From NCBI RefSeq assembly GCF_024169315.1, contig NZ_JALJWR010000001.1, positions 703,501 to 767,500 on the forward strand: a stretch of 64,000 nt of DNA. Direction: 5' to 3'. Position numbers and translations under genes: made by a program. The notes below the pieces were generated by a model. It was not told the DNA's origin, made no database searches, and was given only the letters and a program-made list of their open reading frames with translations. This DNA is from Pseudomonas migulae (GTDB taxonomy: Bacteria; Pseudomonadota; Gammaproteobacteria; Pseudomonadales; Pseudomonadaceae). Below, piece after piece: positions 1 to 8,685 of the stretch. Every line of letters starts with the position of its first letter. Position 1 is the stretch's first letter.

Positions 1-216
1 CGTCAACTCGACTGCTCGCCCCACCCTCTTGAAGAGATCCACCCCAAGGTACGTTTCAAGCTCCCGAATCTGACGACTGATTGCCGCTTGCGTAACGCAC
101 AGCGCTTCAGCCGCACGCGTAAAGCTTTGGTATTTGGCAGCGGCTACGAATGACTTCACTGCTTTCAGGGACGGCATTTTCAGCAGCGTCATGTCTGGAT
201 CGATGTGCTTAACCAT
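1..216 (-). CDS. LysR-family transcriptional regulator, N-terminal fragment (runs off window)
   Basis: DNA-binding regulator of the LysR type, probably the GcvA-like branch. Only the first 72 codons are inside the window and the frame is still open at position 1. Residues about 17-71 form the helix-turn-helix; the recognition part reads TRAAEALCVTQAAISRQIRE and is followed by LETYLGVDLFKR, both typical of the family. The ATG at 216 is used here; Met9 (192) and Met14 (177) are alternatives, and no strong ribosome-binding site decides between them. It is transcribed away from the ABC importer that begins at 665, so the two share a 448-base upstream region and the regulator may control that operon (inference). 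The ligand-binding domain is outside the window, so no inducer can be suggested. Confidence 0.9.
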   Translation of the reverse strand, partial: MVKHIDPDMTLLKMPSLKAVKSFVAAAKYQSFTRAAEALCVTQAAISRQIRELETYLGVDLFKRVGRAVELT

Positions 217-547
217 AACCTAGAGTATTGAATATCCGGTTCGGGGCCGTTTGGAGGGCCGTTAGCGATGAGATCGGCGAGAAGGTTCCACCTAGAGCCT
301 ACGCCGGAGCGTAGCTGAAACAGAGGGTCTAAGACAGGGCCAGCAGTAGTCGCCTTCGCAAACAGCACTTTCGTAGTCGCAAATTGACACGATTCATTTA
401 TTGATAACATGACGTTATTGATTGGCGGGAAGAAATGTTGTTAGACGCTGACTCTATAAGGTAATAACTTGGGTCTCAAGGCAGCGATTAATACAGCGCC
501 GATAAAACAAGAATAATAAACATCACATAATAAAGAGGATGGTCACA
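217..547. other. AT-rich divergent upstream region
   Basis: No convincing gene lies between the LysR start and the small leader frame at 548. The stretch is visibly richer in A and T than its surroundings, especially 411-545. It must hold the promoters for the leftward LysR gene and the rightward ABC operon. I could not pick out a clear sigma-70 or sigma-54 promoter with confidence. A 73-codon minus-strand frame at 189-410 overlaps the regulator start and has no family features. Confidence 0.5.
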
Positions 548-607
548 ATGACTAACTCGCAACCTTTCTCCCAGCTTGACTGCCCCCATAAGCACCGTCT
601 TCACTGA
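548..607 (+). CDS. possible 19-residue leader peptide upstream of ABC operon
   Basis: A short frame, ATG 548 to TGA 605-607, encodes a 19-residue peptide that begins MTNSQPFSQLD and ends CPHKHRLH. It is preceded at ideal distance by a good ribosome-binding site (AAAGAGGA, 532-539, 8 bases before the ATG). Its stop codon overlaps the left arm of an inverted repeat (606-636) lying just before the ribosome-binding site of the ABC ATPase gene. That arrangement resembles a regulatory leader peptide. The peptide belongs to no family I recognise; it could also be a chance frame or the remnant of a lost gene. Confidence 0.35.
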   Translation: MTNSQPFSQLDCPHKHRLH

Positions 608-636
608 TCAAGATACGTATATCCAAATTCTTGATC
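606..636. promoter_or_regulatory. inverted repeat before ABC operon (operator or attenuator)
   Basis: GATCAAGA (606-613) and TCTTGATC (629-636) are perfect 8-base inverted arms around a 15-base spacer. They lie between the stop of the putative leader peptide and the AGGAGG ribosome-binding site at 655-660 of the ATPase gene. This could be an operator or an RNA hairpin affecting read-through; the sequence does not separate the two. Confidence 0.45.
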
Positions 637-664
637 TTACGTCGTATTTGCAGCAGGAGGGGTT

Positions 665-1702
665 ATGAGTCTTGGTGATGAGATACTCTCGGTAAAAAAC
701 ATTTACAAAGTCTTTGGTACTCAGCCAAAGCTCGCGATGGAGATGCTGGCTCGCGGTGCTGATAAAAGTGAAATTTTCAGCAAAACCGGTCAAGTCGTTG
801 GCGTTTTTGATGCCAGTTTCTCCGTAAAACGTGGAGAGATTTTCGTCATCATGGGGCTTTCCGGGTCCGGGAAGTCGACGATGGTGCGGTTGTTCAATCG
901 ATTGATCGAGCCGACCTCCGGAACCATCCACCTCAACGGCCAGGAAATCACCGGCCTGTCGGATGCTGATCTCCTCAGCGTTCGCCGCAAAGACATGAGC
1001 ATGGTGTTTCAGTCGTTTGCCCTGATGCCCCACATGAGTGTGATCGACAACGTTGCTTTCGGCCTGGAAATCTCGGGCGTCGAGGAAAGTGAACGGCATA
1101 AGCGTGCACTCGAGGCACTCAAACAGGTGGGGCTCGATGGCCACGCCTACAGCTATCCGCACCAACTGTCCGGCGGTATGCAACAGCGGGTAGGCCTGGC
1201 CCGAGCGCTGGCCAACGACCCCGCCATCCTGCTGATGGACGAAGCCTTCTCGGCACTCGATCCGTTGATTCGCCACGAAATGCAGGGCGAACTGATCCGC
1301 CTGCAGGCAGAACAGCATCGCACCATCATCTTCATCTCCCATGACATTGAGGAGGCGATTCGCATCGGCCATCGCATTGCAATCATGGAGGGTGGCCGGG
1401 TGGTACAGATCGGTACCCCGCAAGAGCTGCTTTGCAACCCTGCGAACGATTACGTCAGAGCTTTCTTCAAAGGCTTTGATGCCTCGAAGATCCTCAAGGC
1501 TGGCGACGTTGCCAAGATCTGTGCAGAGCATCCGTACGCCATGGATCAATCCACGCCTACGCTGCGCGACGATGTACTCCTGCAGGACGTCTTTCACATT
1601 GTTGCTGATGCCGTTAATCCAGTTGCTGTGCTGGATCGCCAGGGTGTGTTCAAAGGCACGATCTCCAAGAGCCTACTGCTTCAGACAATGAGCCGGCACT
1701 AA
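665..1702 (+). CDS. proV: ProV-like quaternary-amine ABC transporter ATPase
   Basis: Cytoplasmic ATPase that powers import of glycine betaine or a related quaternary amine. The P-loop is GLSGSGKST, the ABC signature LSGGMQQR and the Walker B stretch [12 protein letters not shown], with the switch histidine in IFISHD. The N-terminal 50 residues, including the run [15 protein letters not shown], match the extension seen in ProV proteins. At 345 residues it is shorter than E. coli ProV (about 400), and the C-terminal regulatory region keeps only a partial CBS-like stretch ending in [13 protein letters not shown], so osmotic gating may be reduced. The start follows a strong AGGAGG site. It is the first gene of a run with the permease (47-base gap) and the binding protein. 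The symbol marks family membership, not proven substrate. Confidence 0.93.
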   Translation: MSLGDEILSVKNIYKVFGTQPKLAMEMLARGADKSEIFSKTGQVVGVFDASFSVKRGEIFVIMGLSGSGKSTMVRLFNRLIEPTSGTIHLNGQEITGLSDADLLSVRRKDMSMVFQSFALMPHMSVIDNVAFGLEISGVEESERHKRALEALKQVGLDGHAYSYPHQLSGGMQQRVGLARALANDPAILLMDEAFSALDPLIRHEMQGELIRLQAEQHRTIIFISHDIEEAIRIGHRIAIMEGGRVVQIGTPQELLCNPANDYVRAFFKGFDASKILKAGDVAKICAEHPYAMDQSTPTLRDDVLLQDVFHIVADAVNPVAVLDRQGVFKGTISKSLLLQTMSRH

Positions 1703-1749
1703 TAGTCTCTATTTGCTGGCTTGCCAGGCTCGGATATTCAGGTGATGAC

Positions 1750-2715
1750 ATGAACGAATTCAGTTTTCTAGACCCGTTTCAATCCCTCAACGTCCCTTTG
1801 GGCCAATGGGTAGAAGTTGCCCTGAATTATCTGGTTCATAATTTCCGCGAGGTATTCCGTTCGATTAGATGGCCAATCGATCAGGTACTTAATGGAATTC
1901 AGTTCGGGTTGTTGGCTATTCCTCCGTCGATATTCATTATTTTTGCGACGCTCCTGGGCTGGCAGGTAGGAGGGAGAAAGATTGGAATCCTTTGTTTCGT
2001 CACCCTCACCCTCCTGGGAGTGATCGGCGTATGGAGTGACGCGATGGTCACCCTCGCCCTGGTGCTCACTTCACTGTTCTTCTGTGCAGTTATTGGCATA
2101 CCGCTGGGAGTCCTGTGTGCCCGGAGTGACCGACTGGAGATGCTTCTGCGGCCGGTGCTCGATGCCATGCAAACACTGCCCGCATTTGTTTACCTGGTAC
2201 CCGTGGTGATGCTGTTTGGTATCGGCAACGTACCGGGGGTGCTGGTCACGATCATCTTTTCGGTAGCACCACTGGTCAGGCTTACCAATCTGGGCATTCG
2301 CCAGGTACCGGAAGACAAGATCGAGGCGGCCCGGGCTTTTGGATGCACCCCTCGCCAGATGCTGAGGCGGGTTCAACTTCCTTTGGCGGCACCGACGATC
2401 ATGGCCGGTCTGAATCAGGCATTGATGTTGTCACTTTCCATGGTCGTGATCGCATCAATGATTTCGGTGGGAGGCTTGGGGATGATGGTACTTCGCGGGA
2501 TTGGCCGCCTTGATATGGGCTTGGCAACCGTCGGTGGACTGGGCCTGGTACTGCTGGCGATTTTCCTCGACCGCCTGACCCAGGCCATGGGCGAACGCAG
2601 TAACAGGGCAACCAAAGGCGAACACTGGTATCAGACCGGCCCTGCGGGTGTCGTTTACCGTCTGAAAAGAAAGAACACCATTACAAAGATAGAAGTTAGT
2701 CCCAAAGAAAGTTAA
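1750..2715 (+). CDS. proW: ProW-like quaternary-amine ABC transporter permease
   Basis: Inner-membrane permease of the same importer, 321 residues. An N-terminal section of about 70 residues precedes the first membrane helix, as in ProW. The binding-protein-dependent transport domain spans about residues 100-285 with several hydrophobic helices. The cytoplasmic EAA loop, which docks on the ATPase, reads [20 protein letters not shown]. The hydrophilic C-terminal tail has about 40 residues. The ATG follows AGGTGA at good distance. The adjoining ATPase and ProX-like protein make a complete three-component system. Confidence 0.93.
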   Translation: MNEFSFLDPFQSLNVPLGQWVEVALNYLVHNFREVFRSIRWPIDQVLNGIQFGLLAIPPSIFIIFATLLGWQVGGRKIGILCFVTLTLLGVIGVWSDAMVTLALVLTSLFFCAVIGIPLGVLCARSDRLEMLLRPVLDAMQTLPAFVYLVPVVMLFGIGNVPGVLVTIIFSVAPLVRLTNLGIRQVPEDKIEAARAFGCTPRQMLRRVQLPLAAPTIMAGLNQALMLSLSMVVIASMISVGGLGMMVLRGIGRLDMGLATVGGLGLVLLAIFLDRLTQAMGERSNRATKGEHWYQTGPAGVVYRLKRKNTITKIEVSPKES

Positions 2716-2781
2716 TTCGCTTAGCGGCGCGTTGTGAACCAAAAGAAATGCCAACTTCTTAACCAGCCAAGGTAAACGATA

Positions 2782-3825
2782 ATGAACTTCACAACCTTCG
2801 GAATAAAACAGAAATTCATTCATTCTGTGGCGCTTTTAGTTTTAGCGGTATCACCTGTATTCGCATCGGCCGCCACGGCGCAGGAGCCCGGAAAAGGGGT
2901 CTCCATCACCCCGATCTTTCCGTCGATCGCCGAAGAGCGGTTTCGTGGAGAGATTGCAATGGCGGGCCTCAAGGAATTGGGCTACGACGTTGAAACACCA
3001 AAGGAAACCGAGTACTCCACCATGATGGTTGCGATTGCCAATGGTGACGCGGATTTCTCGGTGCATCTGTGGGAGGAACTGCACAAGTCTTTCTACGAGA
3101 AGGCTGGCGGCGATGAGGTGATGGTGAAAACCGGCGCTATCATGCCGGGCGTGTTGCAGGGCTACATGATTGACAAAAAAACGGCCGACGAGCATCACAT
3201 CACCTCGCTCGCAGATTTGCAGAAGCCGGAAATTGCCAAACTGTTCGATGCCAATGGTGACGGTAAAGCCGACCTCACGGGTTGCAACCCGGGTTGGGGC
3301 TGTGAGCTCATCATTGCGCACCACATGAAAGCCTATGATTTGATGAAGACCGTTTCCAATAACCAGGGCTCCTATTTTGCCTTGATGGCGGACACCATCG
3401 CTCGTTACAAACAGGGTAAGCCGATTCTCTATTACACCTGGGTACCTCAGTGGATCTCCGGTGTTCTGGTCGAAGGTAAAGATGTTGTGTGGTTGACCGT
3501 GCCGCGTACGGATCTTCCAGGTGGCAAAAACGATGTCAACACGACCTTCAATGGTAAAAACCTTGGCTTCGCGGTAGACAGTGTCAGAGCGGTTATCAAT
3601 AAAGAGTTCGCCGAGAAAAATCCGGCGGCCGTGAAGTTCCTGTCTGAAATGCAGATCACTACCGACGATGAAAGCGCGCAAAACCTGAAAATGCACAATG
3701 GCGAAAAAAGTGCAGCTGACATTACTCGTCACGCCAAGGAATGGATCGCGGCCCATCGCGCGAAATACGACATCTGGCTGGCAGATGCTCGCGCCGCGGC
3801 TAACACTGCCACCGCAAAAAACTAG
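2782..3825 (+). CDS. proX: ProX-like periplasmic quaternary-amine-binding protein
   Basis: Periplasmic ligand-binding protein of the importer, 347 residues. It has a signal peptide ending near ASAATAQ (residues 28-34). The three tryptophans that form the aromatic cage around the trimethylammonium group in E. coli ProX are all kept, in the contexts SVHLWEELH, CNPGWGC and YYTWVPQW. The segment AKLFDANGDGKADLTGCNPG is close to E. coli ProX. This supports a quaternary ammonium ligand (glycine betaine, proline betaine, carnitine-like), although the loops around the cage differ and the true ligand may not be glycine betaine. The start follows AAGG 9 bases upstream, and a factor-independent terminator closes the transcript 23 bases after the stop. 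Confidence 0.93.
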   Translation: MNFTTFGIKQKFIHSVALLVLAVSPVFASAATAQEPGKGVSITPIFPSIAEERFRGEIAMAGLKELGYDVETPKETEYSTMMVAIANGDADFSVHLWEELHKSFYEKAGGDEVMVKTGAIMPGVLQGYMIDKKTADEHHITSLADLQKPEIAKLFDANGDGKADLTGCNPGWGCELIIAHHMKAYDLMKTVSNNQGSYFALMADTIARYKQGKPILYYTWVPQWISGVLVEGKDVVWLTVPRTDLPGGKNDVNTTFNGKNLGFAVDSVRAVINKEFAEKNPAAVKFLSEMQITTDDESAQNLKMHNGEKSAADITRHAKEWIAAHRAKYDIWLADARAAANTATAKN

Positions 3826-3847
3826 TCCCTTCATTTAAATCTGCATA

Positions 3848-3876
3848 AAAGGTTGCCCTTCCCCGGGCAACTTTTT
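3848..3876 (+). terminator. rho-independent terminator after the ABC operon
   Basis: GTTGCCC (3852-3858) pairs perfectly with GGGCAAC (3865-3871) around TTCCCC and is followed by five T (3872-3876). It separates the importer genes from the MmgE/PrpD gene. A TTG inside it should not be taken as that gene's start. Confidence 0.88.
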
Positions 3877-3912
3877 CATCCGTTTCGGTGTTCATCATTC
3901 AGGAATCATGAA

Positions 3913-5262
3913 ATGCAGTTGTATTCGTTCGTCCAGAATTTCAGTTACAAGGATGCGCCCCTGCATACACGCGAGCTGGTTAAAACCTGCCTGCTCGACA
4001 TCATTGGTGTGGCCGCCGGTGCTCGCGACAATCAAACCAGCGTGATGCTCAAAACCTACGCTGACACCCATTACTCTGCCAACAAGTTGTCCAGCCGCCT
4101 CTGGTTCGACGGCAGAGCCGTACATCCATTGGGCGCCGCGTATGCAGGCGGTTTCTGCGTCGATAGCCTGGATGCACATGAAGGTCACTTCACCTCCAAG
4201 GGGCATGCGGGTGCAACCGTAGTCCCGGCTATTGTTGCGTTGGTCGACGCGTATCTCGGTCAGGGCAAAGACATCAGCGGCGAAGAATTCCTCAGCGCAC
4301 TGTGCATCGGTTATGAAACCGCGTTACGGGCGGGCCAGGCATTGATGGCCACCGCCCCTGAATATCATGCCTCAGGTGCCTTTTCCGGAATCGGCGTGGT
4401 TTGCGCTGGCGCCCGCCTGCTGAAGCTTGATGAAACGACGTTCCGTCATGCGCTGGGTATCGCGGAATACTTTGGCCCGAGGTGCCCGATGATGCGCTTG
4501 GTGAGCTTCCCGACGATGTTGCGTGATGCCCACGGTGCCGGGGCGTATGCCGGACTGAACGCACTGCTGATGGCACAGCTCGGTGTCACTGGCGCTCCAG
4601 CCGCGACCGTTGAACCTTTGGAGATTTCCACTTTCTGGCAAGACATCGGAACCCGTTGGGAGATCGACGAGCAATATTTCAAACCGTGGCCGGTATGTCG
4701 CTGGGCGCAACCGGCGCTCACGGCCATGACTGATTTGATGCGGGCACATCCGGTCATCACTGCAGCGTTGATCGAGACCATTGATGTCGAAACGTTCCAC
4801 GAGTCTGTGTGCTTGCAGGGGCATTTTCCGAAGAATGCGGACGAGGCCCAGTATGCGCTGGCGTTTCCCTTGGCTGCCTTGATCGTTCGCGGGAAGCTGG
4901 GCCCTAAAGAGGTCACCGGGGATTCCATTCATGCGCCAGACATCTTGAGTGTCAGCGCGAAAATAACCCTTCATGAGGCGCCTGACCTGTCCGCCCGGTT
5001 CCCGGAGGAAATTCTGTCCCGCGTCACGGTTACGCTGAAAGACGGCACGCGTCTTACGAGCCCGACCGCGACGGCCAAGGGTGACCCCGGCAACCCTATG
5101 TCGAGTGACGAACTTGCCGCTAAATACCATCTCCTGGCTGATGACAGCTTGGGCACCACACTCAGCAATGCCATCAAGAACAGTGTTGAAGCATTGCCCG
5201 GCAGTGATGACTGCCAATCGTTCTTTGATTTGTTGCTGTCCGCTCCGAAAACCGCTGCCTAG
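3913..5262 (+). CDS. MmgE/PrpD family protein
   Basis: Member of the family that includes 2-methylcitrate dehydratase (PrpD) and cis-aconitate decarboxylase; these enzymes dehydrate or decarboxylate small polycarboxylates without an iron-sulfur cluster. Family features include DIIGVAAGARDNQ near the N-terminus, the SKGHAGATVVPAIVAL stretch holding the conserved His/Gly region, and WPVCRWAQPALTAM later. It is not a housekeeping PrpD: no prpB or prpC lies near. The longest frame opens at a TTG at 3853 inside the preceding terminator; the ATG at 3913, preceded by AGGA, gives a normal 449-residue protein. Its place between a quaternary-amine importer and a GlxA-type regulator suggests it handles the carbon skeleton of an imported compound (inference). 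Confidence 0.88.
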   Translation: MQLYSFVQNFSYKDAPLHTRELVKTCLLDIIGVAAGARDNQTSVMLKTYADTHYSANKLSSRLWFDGRAVHPLGAAYAGGFCVDSLDAHEGHFTSKGHAGATVVPAIVALVDAYLGQGKDISGEEFLSALCIGYETALRAGQALMATAPEYHASGAFSGIGVVCAGARLLKLDETTFRHALGIAEYFGPRCPMMRLVSFPTMLRDAHGAGAYAGLNALLMAQLGVTGAPAATVEPLEISTFWQDIGTRWEIDEQYFKPWPVCRWAQPALTAMTDLMRAHPVITAALIETIDVETFHESVCLQGHFPKNADEAQYALAFPLAALIVRGKLGPKEVTGDSIHAPDILSVSAKITLHEAPDLSARFPEEILSRVTVTLKDGTRLTSPTATAKGDPGNPMSSDELAAKYHLLADDSLGTTLSNAIKNSVEALPGSDDCQSFFDLLLSAPKTAA

Positions 5263-5310
5263 ATTGCGCAACGGTTTCCTGGCTATTCGTTCAGGTGTCA
5301 AAGAGGATTT

Positions 5311-6396
5311 ATGCCATTCGTATTCGAGAGCGTGCTCAAAGACAAAAACAGGGGCTACTCCTGTACGGCGCAGAAACCGGTAAAGCCGCAGGCGGTGACT
5401 CGTGTAGCGTTCGTACTTTTGAACAACTTCTCGATGATGTCGTTTACCGGCGCTATCGATGCGCTGGTGACCGCCAACCTGATGAGCGAGACACCGGCGT
5501 TTGAGGTGTTGACTGTCGGCATCAGGAGCCGACTGGTGATGAGCGATCTGGGAATTGCGATTTCAGCAGACCTGGAGCTATCCCAACTTCCGGACCGGAT
5601 CGACGTTCTCATCGTCGCCGGCGGGTTGCGAGTGAAGCTGATCAGCGACCCGCTATTACGGCGCAAGCTGCGTAACGCCGCCTCCCTTGGCGCGACCATG
5701 GGCGGTTTGTGGAACGGGGCATTTTTCCTGGCAGAAGCTCAGCTGATGGACGGCGTCGAGTGTGCCTTCCATCCTGACGGACGAGCGATGATGGAGGATG
5801 TCTTCCCCAAGGTGCTGGTCTCTTGTCGAACGCACGTAATCGATCGAAACCGTATCACGTGCGCTGGCGCCAGCAGCTCGTTACGCATGATGCTGGAGCT
5901 CATCACCGCCAGACAAGGCGTGTCGCTGACCCATGCTGTCGAGGAAATACTCAGTTGCGATCAAACCTCTGAAGTCTCCGGGATATCGACGGTCATAGTT
6001 GACGCTGACCCCACCTTGCCCCAAACCCTGAAGCTCGCTTTGGAACTGATGCAAAAGAACATCGAAGAGCCGCTATCGATCGACGAACTGGCTGAGTGTG
6101 TGAACATTTCCCGACGACAACTGGAACGTCGCTTCTGCCGTTTCGTGGGCGCCACGCCCACGCGTTACTACCTTGAGCTGCGCTTGACTCGAGCGCGGCA
6201 ACTTATTCTGCAGAGCAATCGGCCGATCACCGATATCGCGATTGCGACCGGCTTCTGCAGTTTCGCCAACTTCCATATGCGCTTCCGTGATTTCTTTGGC
6301 GTCGCGCCAAGCAGCTATAGAGCAACGTATGAGCGCAGGCGCCAGGTTTTCCCGCACTGTCCAGGCCGAGCAAACGATGGCGAGCATCATCGATAA
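5311..6396 (+). CDS. GlxA-type AraC family transcriptional regulator
   Basis: Transcription factor with a DJ-1/PfpI-like amidase-fold N-terminal domain (residues about 30-190) and a C-terminal AraC helix-turn-helix pair (about 245-345). The second HTH reads ITDIAIATGFCSFANFHMRF, and the first includes LAECVNISRRQLERRFCRF. This architecture is that of CdhR, GbdR and ArgR in pseudomonads, several of which sense quaternary amines or amino acids. The ATG follows AGAGGA at 7 bases. It lies 48 bases after the MmgE/PrpD gene and 15 bases before the MFS gene, so all three are probably one transcript, and it is the natural candidate regulator of this locus. Confidence 0.93.
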   Translation: MPFVFESVLKDKNRGYSCTAQKPVKPQAVTRVAFVLLNNFSMMSFTGAIDALVTANLMSETPAFEVLTVGIRSRLVMSDLGIAISADLELSQLPDRIDVLIVAGGLRVKLISDPLLRRKLRNAASLGATMGGLWNGAFFLAEAQLMDGVECAFHPDGRAMMEDVFPKVLVSCRTHVIDRNRITCAGASSSLRMMLELITARQGVSLTHAVEEILSCDQTSEVSGISTVIVDADPTLPQTLKLALELMQKNIEEPLSIDELAECVNISRRQLERRFCRFVGATPTRYYLELRLTRARQLILQSNRPITDIAIATGFCSFANFHMRFRDFFGVAPSSYRATYERRRQVFPHCPGRANDGEHHR

Positions 6397-6411
6397 GGAT
6401 TACCGAGAATT

Positions 6412-7563
6412 ATGAATGCGCCATCGCCGGTGTTGATACCCACGGCTAACCACAGCGAGCGGATGTCTACACGCATCGCCTTCCTGATCGCGGGTTTACT
6501 CATGTCCGCATGGGCGCCAATGGTCCCATTGGTTAAAACCCGCGCTGGCCTGGACGATGGTGGCCTGGGGTTGCTGCTGCTTGGCCTGGGCGGTGGCTCT
6601 ATTGTGGCCATGCCCTTCGCCGGATATCTCACTGCACACTATGGATGCCGCCCGGTCGTAATCTGGGCGACGATTGTCTTGTGCGCCGTTTTTCCACTGT
6701 TGAGCACCGTGGCGTGGCTGCCTGGCCTGGTCATCGCTGTCGTTGTTTTCGGGGCCAGCATGGGCATGCTTGATTGCGCCATGAACATACAGTCCGTCAT
6801 CGTCGAGAAAAACAGCGGGCAGGCACTTCAGTCCGGCTTCCATGGCCTTTACAGCGTCGGAGGCATATTGGGCGCCGGGGCGATGACCGCTTTGCTGACC
6901 TTGGGCCTGCATCCGTTGATTGCTGCGCTCTGCATCGTTGCCGTCGTTTTGGGAGCGCTCTACAAGGCAGCGCCTGCTTTGCTGACTTATGGCACTGAAC
7001 GGGGCGGGCCATTGTTCGCGGTGCCCAGGGGGATCGTGCTGTTTTTAGGGGCGCTCTGTTTCATCGTCTTCCTCACTGAAGGCGCAATGCTCGACTGGAG
7101 CGCGGTTTTTCTTGTCTCGAGCCGAGGGTTAGAGCCGAGCATCGCCGGCTTGGGCTACGCCTCCTTCGCCGCTGCGATGACAGTGGGCCGTCTGACAGGA
7201 GATGCCATCGTCAGCAAACTGGGCGGCGTGCGCGTCGTTGCGCTTGGCGGACTCTGCGCAGCCGCGGGCATGATCGTATCGCTTGGAATCGATGGCTGGG
7301 CCGCGTCCCTGATTGGCTACGCGCTGGTGGGTGCTGGATGCTCAAACATCGTCCCTGTGCTCTTTACCGCTGTAGGCCGCCAGCAACGAATGCCACAGGC
7401 GGTAGCCATCCCCGCTGTCATCTCGATGGGCTACGCGGGGATACTGATAGGCCCCGTATTCATCGGGGTGGTCGCCCATCTGAGCACCTTGTCATTCGCG
7501 CTTGGCTGCGTGAGTGTTCTGCTGGTTTTTGTCAGCGCGACAGCCCGATTGCTTCGCACCTGA
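6412..7563 (+). CDS. YbjJ-like MFS transporter
   Basis: Inner-membrane transporter of the major facilitator superfamily, 383 residues with about twelve hydrophobic segments in two halves. The GHYGCRP-like loop after helix 2 (here TAHYGCRPVV) is the family signature region, and the section SMGMLDCAMNIQSVIVEK resembles YbjJ-type carriers. The substrate is unknown. The gene starts 15 bases after the regulator and probably shares its transcript. It could export a by-product of the pathway or import an alternative substrate. Confidence 0.87.
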   Translation: MNAPSPVLIPTANHSERMSTRIAFLIAGLLMSAWAPMVPLVKTRAGLDDGGLGLLLLGLGGGSIVAMPFAGYLTAHYGCRPVVIWATIVLCAVFPLLSTVAWLPGLVIAVVVFGASMGMLDCAMNIQSVIVEKNSGQALQSGFHGLYSVGGILGAGAMTALLTLGLHPLIAALCIVAVVLGALYKAAPALLTYGTERGGPLFAVPRGIVLFLGALCFIVFLTEGAMLDWSAVFLVSSRGLEPSIAGLGYASFAAAMTVGRLTGDAIVSKLGGVRVVALGGLCAAAGMIVSLGIDGWAASLIGYALVGAGCSNIVPVLFTAVGRQQRMPQAVAIPAVISMGYAGILIGPVFIGVVAHLSTLSFALGCVSVLLVFVSATARLLRT

Positions 7564-7619
7564 CGTCGCCCATAAAAATCCTGTATCAAGCGCGATGCCA
7601 TAAAGCCTACAAAAGGCTC

Positions 7620-8558
7620 TCAGATAAATCCGGTCGTAAACCGCCCGCGCAGGTAGTCGACAAAAACACTCACGGCTCTGGGCACATGGGCGGAATAAGG
7701 CCGCACCAGATAAATGTCCTCAGGGAAAGCTCCAACGACTCTCCACGTTGGCAACACCTGAACCAATCCGCCGCTCTTGAGGCCGGCTTGGGCGCTGAAG
7801 TCGGGCAACAACGCTATGCCCAAATCAGTCAAGGCCGCATCACGCAACGCTTCGCTATTATTGGTTGCAAAGCTGCCGCTGATAGGAACAGTCAACCGTT
7901 TCTCTTCTCCCTGCACGGCGGCGTCGCCCTCAAAAGCCCAGGCAGGCGTATCGTTGCCTCGCGGGTAGAACAGGCAGTTGTGTTCGACGAGATCCTCCGG
8001 ACGTTGCGGTTCGCCGAATTTCTCCAGATAGCTGCGGGTGGCAACCAGCACCGAGCGAGTCGCGCACAACTTCCAGGCGACATGGGTATCCGGGATCTGA
8101 TTGCTGTGTCGAACCGCCAGATCAAAACCCTCCGAAGCGATGGAGGAAATTTGATCGGAAACGTCAAGCTGCACTTTGACTTCGGGATATTTCTTGAAGA
8201 ACCCGGCGAGTTCCGGAATCAAATGCTGGCGTGCAAACGCGACCGGAGCCGTCAGCCGGATGAGTCCTCGCGCCACACCTGCCGAGTCTCGAACATCGGA
8301 AAAACTTTGGGCAATGTGCTCATAAGCGCTGCGCACGTCCCGTACCAAAGCGTTTCCCGCATCGGTCAGCCGCACACTGCGCGTCGTGCGCAACACCAGG
8401 CTCAGCCCCGTGGCTTTTTCCAGTTCGGCAATTCGCTGACTCACCGCTGACTTGCTCACCCCCAGTCTGATCGCCGCAGCGGTATACGTGCCCTGCTCTG
8501 CAAGGATCGCCAACCAGTGAAGATGGGTCCAGAGCCTTTCGACTTCCACTTTCAGCAT
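7620..8558 (-). CDS. LysR-family transcriptional regulator
   Basis: DNA-binding regulator, 312 residues from the chosen start. The N-terminal HTH contains TYTAAAIRLGVSKSAVSQRI, followed by the linker helix ELEKATGLSLVLRTTRSVRLT, and a substrate-binding domain follows. The longest frame begins at a TTG at 8585; the ATG at 8558 (MLKVEVERLW) places the HTH at the normal distance and follows AGGAG. It is divergent from the tautomerase gene at 8686, and a dyad that fits a LysR site (8565-8586) lies right at its own start. Such regulators usually control the divergent neighbour and themselves. Confidence 0.92.
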   Translation of the reverse strand: MLKVEVERLWTHLHWLAILAEQGTYTAAAIRLGVSKSAVSQRIAELEKATGLSLVLRTTRSVRLTDAGNALVRDVRSAYEHIAQSFSDVRDSAGVARGLIRLTAPVAFARQHLIPELAGFFKKYPEVKVQLDVSDQISSIASEGFDLAVRHSNQIPDTHVAWKLCATRSVLVATRSYLEKFGEPQRPEDLVEHNCLFYPRGNDTPAWAFEGDAAVQGEEKRLTVPISGSFATNNSEALRDAALTDLGIALLPDFSAQAGLKSGGLVQVLPTWRVVGAFPEDIYLVRPYSAHVPRAVSVFVDYLRGRFTTGFI

Positions 8559-8564
8559 GATTTG

Positions 8565-8586
8565 ATTGTTCTCCTGTAGAAACAAT
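8565..8586. promoter_or_regulatory. candidate LysR operator (ATTGTT-N10-AACAAT)
   Basis: Perfect 6-base arms ATTGTT (8565-8570) and AACAAT (8581-8586) around ten bases contain the T-N11-A core expected for LysR-type regulators. The site overlaps the ribosome-binding site of the LysR gene and lies about 100 bases before the tautomerase gene, which fits autoregulation plus activation of the divergent gene. Confidence 0.5.
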
Positions 8587-8685
8587 TAATTCTATTTTTG
8601 CGCCTCGTCATGAACAAAGCAACGGCTTAGTGTGGGCATCAAGACCTGCGATGCAGGCATCCCATCCCTACTCGAGATTACCCAC

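Noticed and set aside
189..410. 73-codon minus-strand frame upstream of the LysR gene
   Set aside because: It overlaps the LysR start on the same strand in another frame, with no ribosome-binding site or family match.
3853..3912. TTG-initiated N-terminal extension of the MmgE/PrpD protein
   Set aside because: It begins inside the stem of a terminator; the ATG at 3913 has a ribosome-binding site and a family-like N-terminus.
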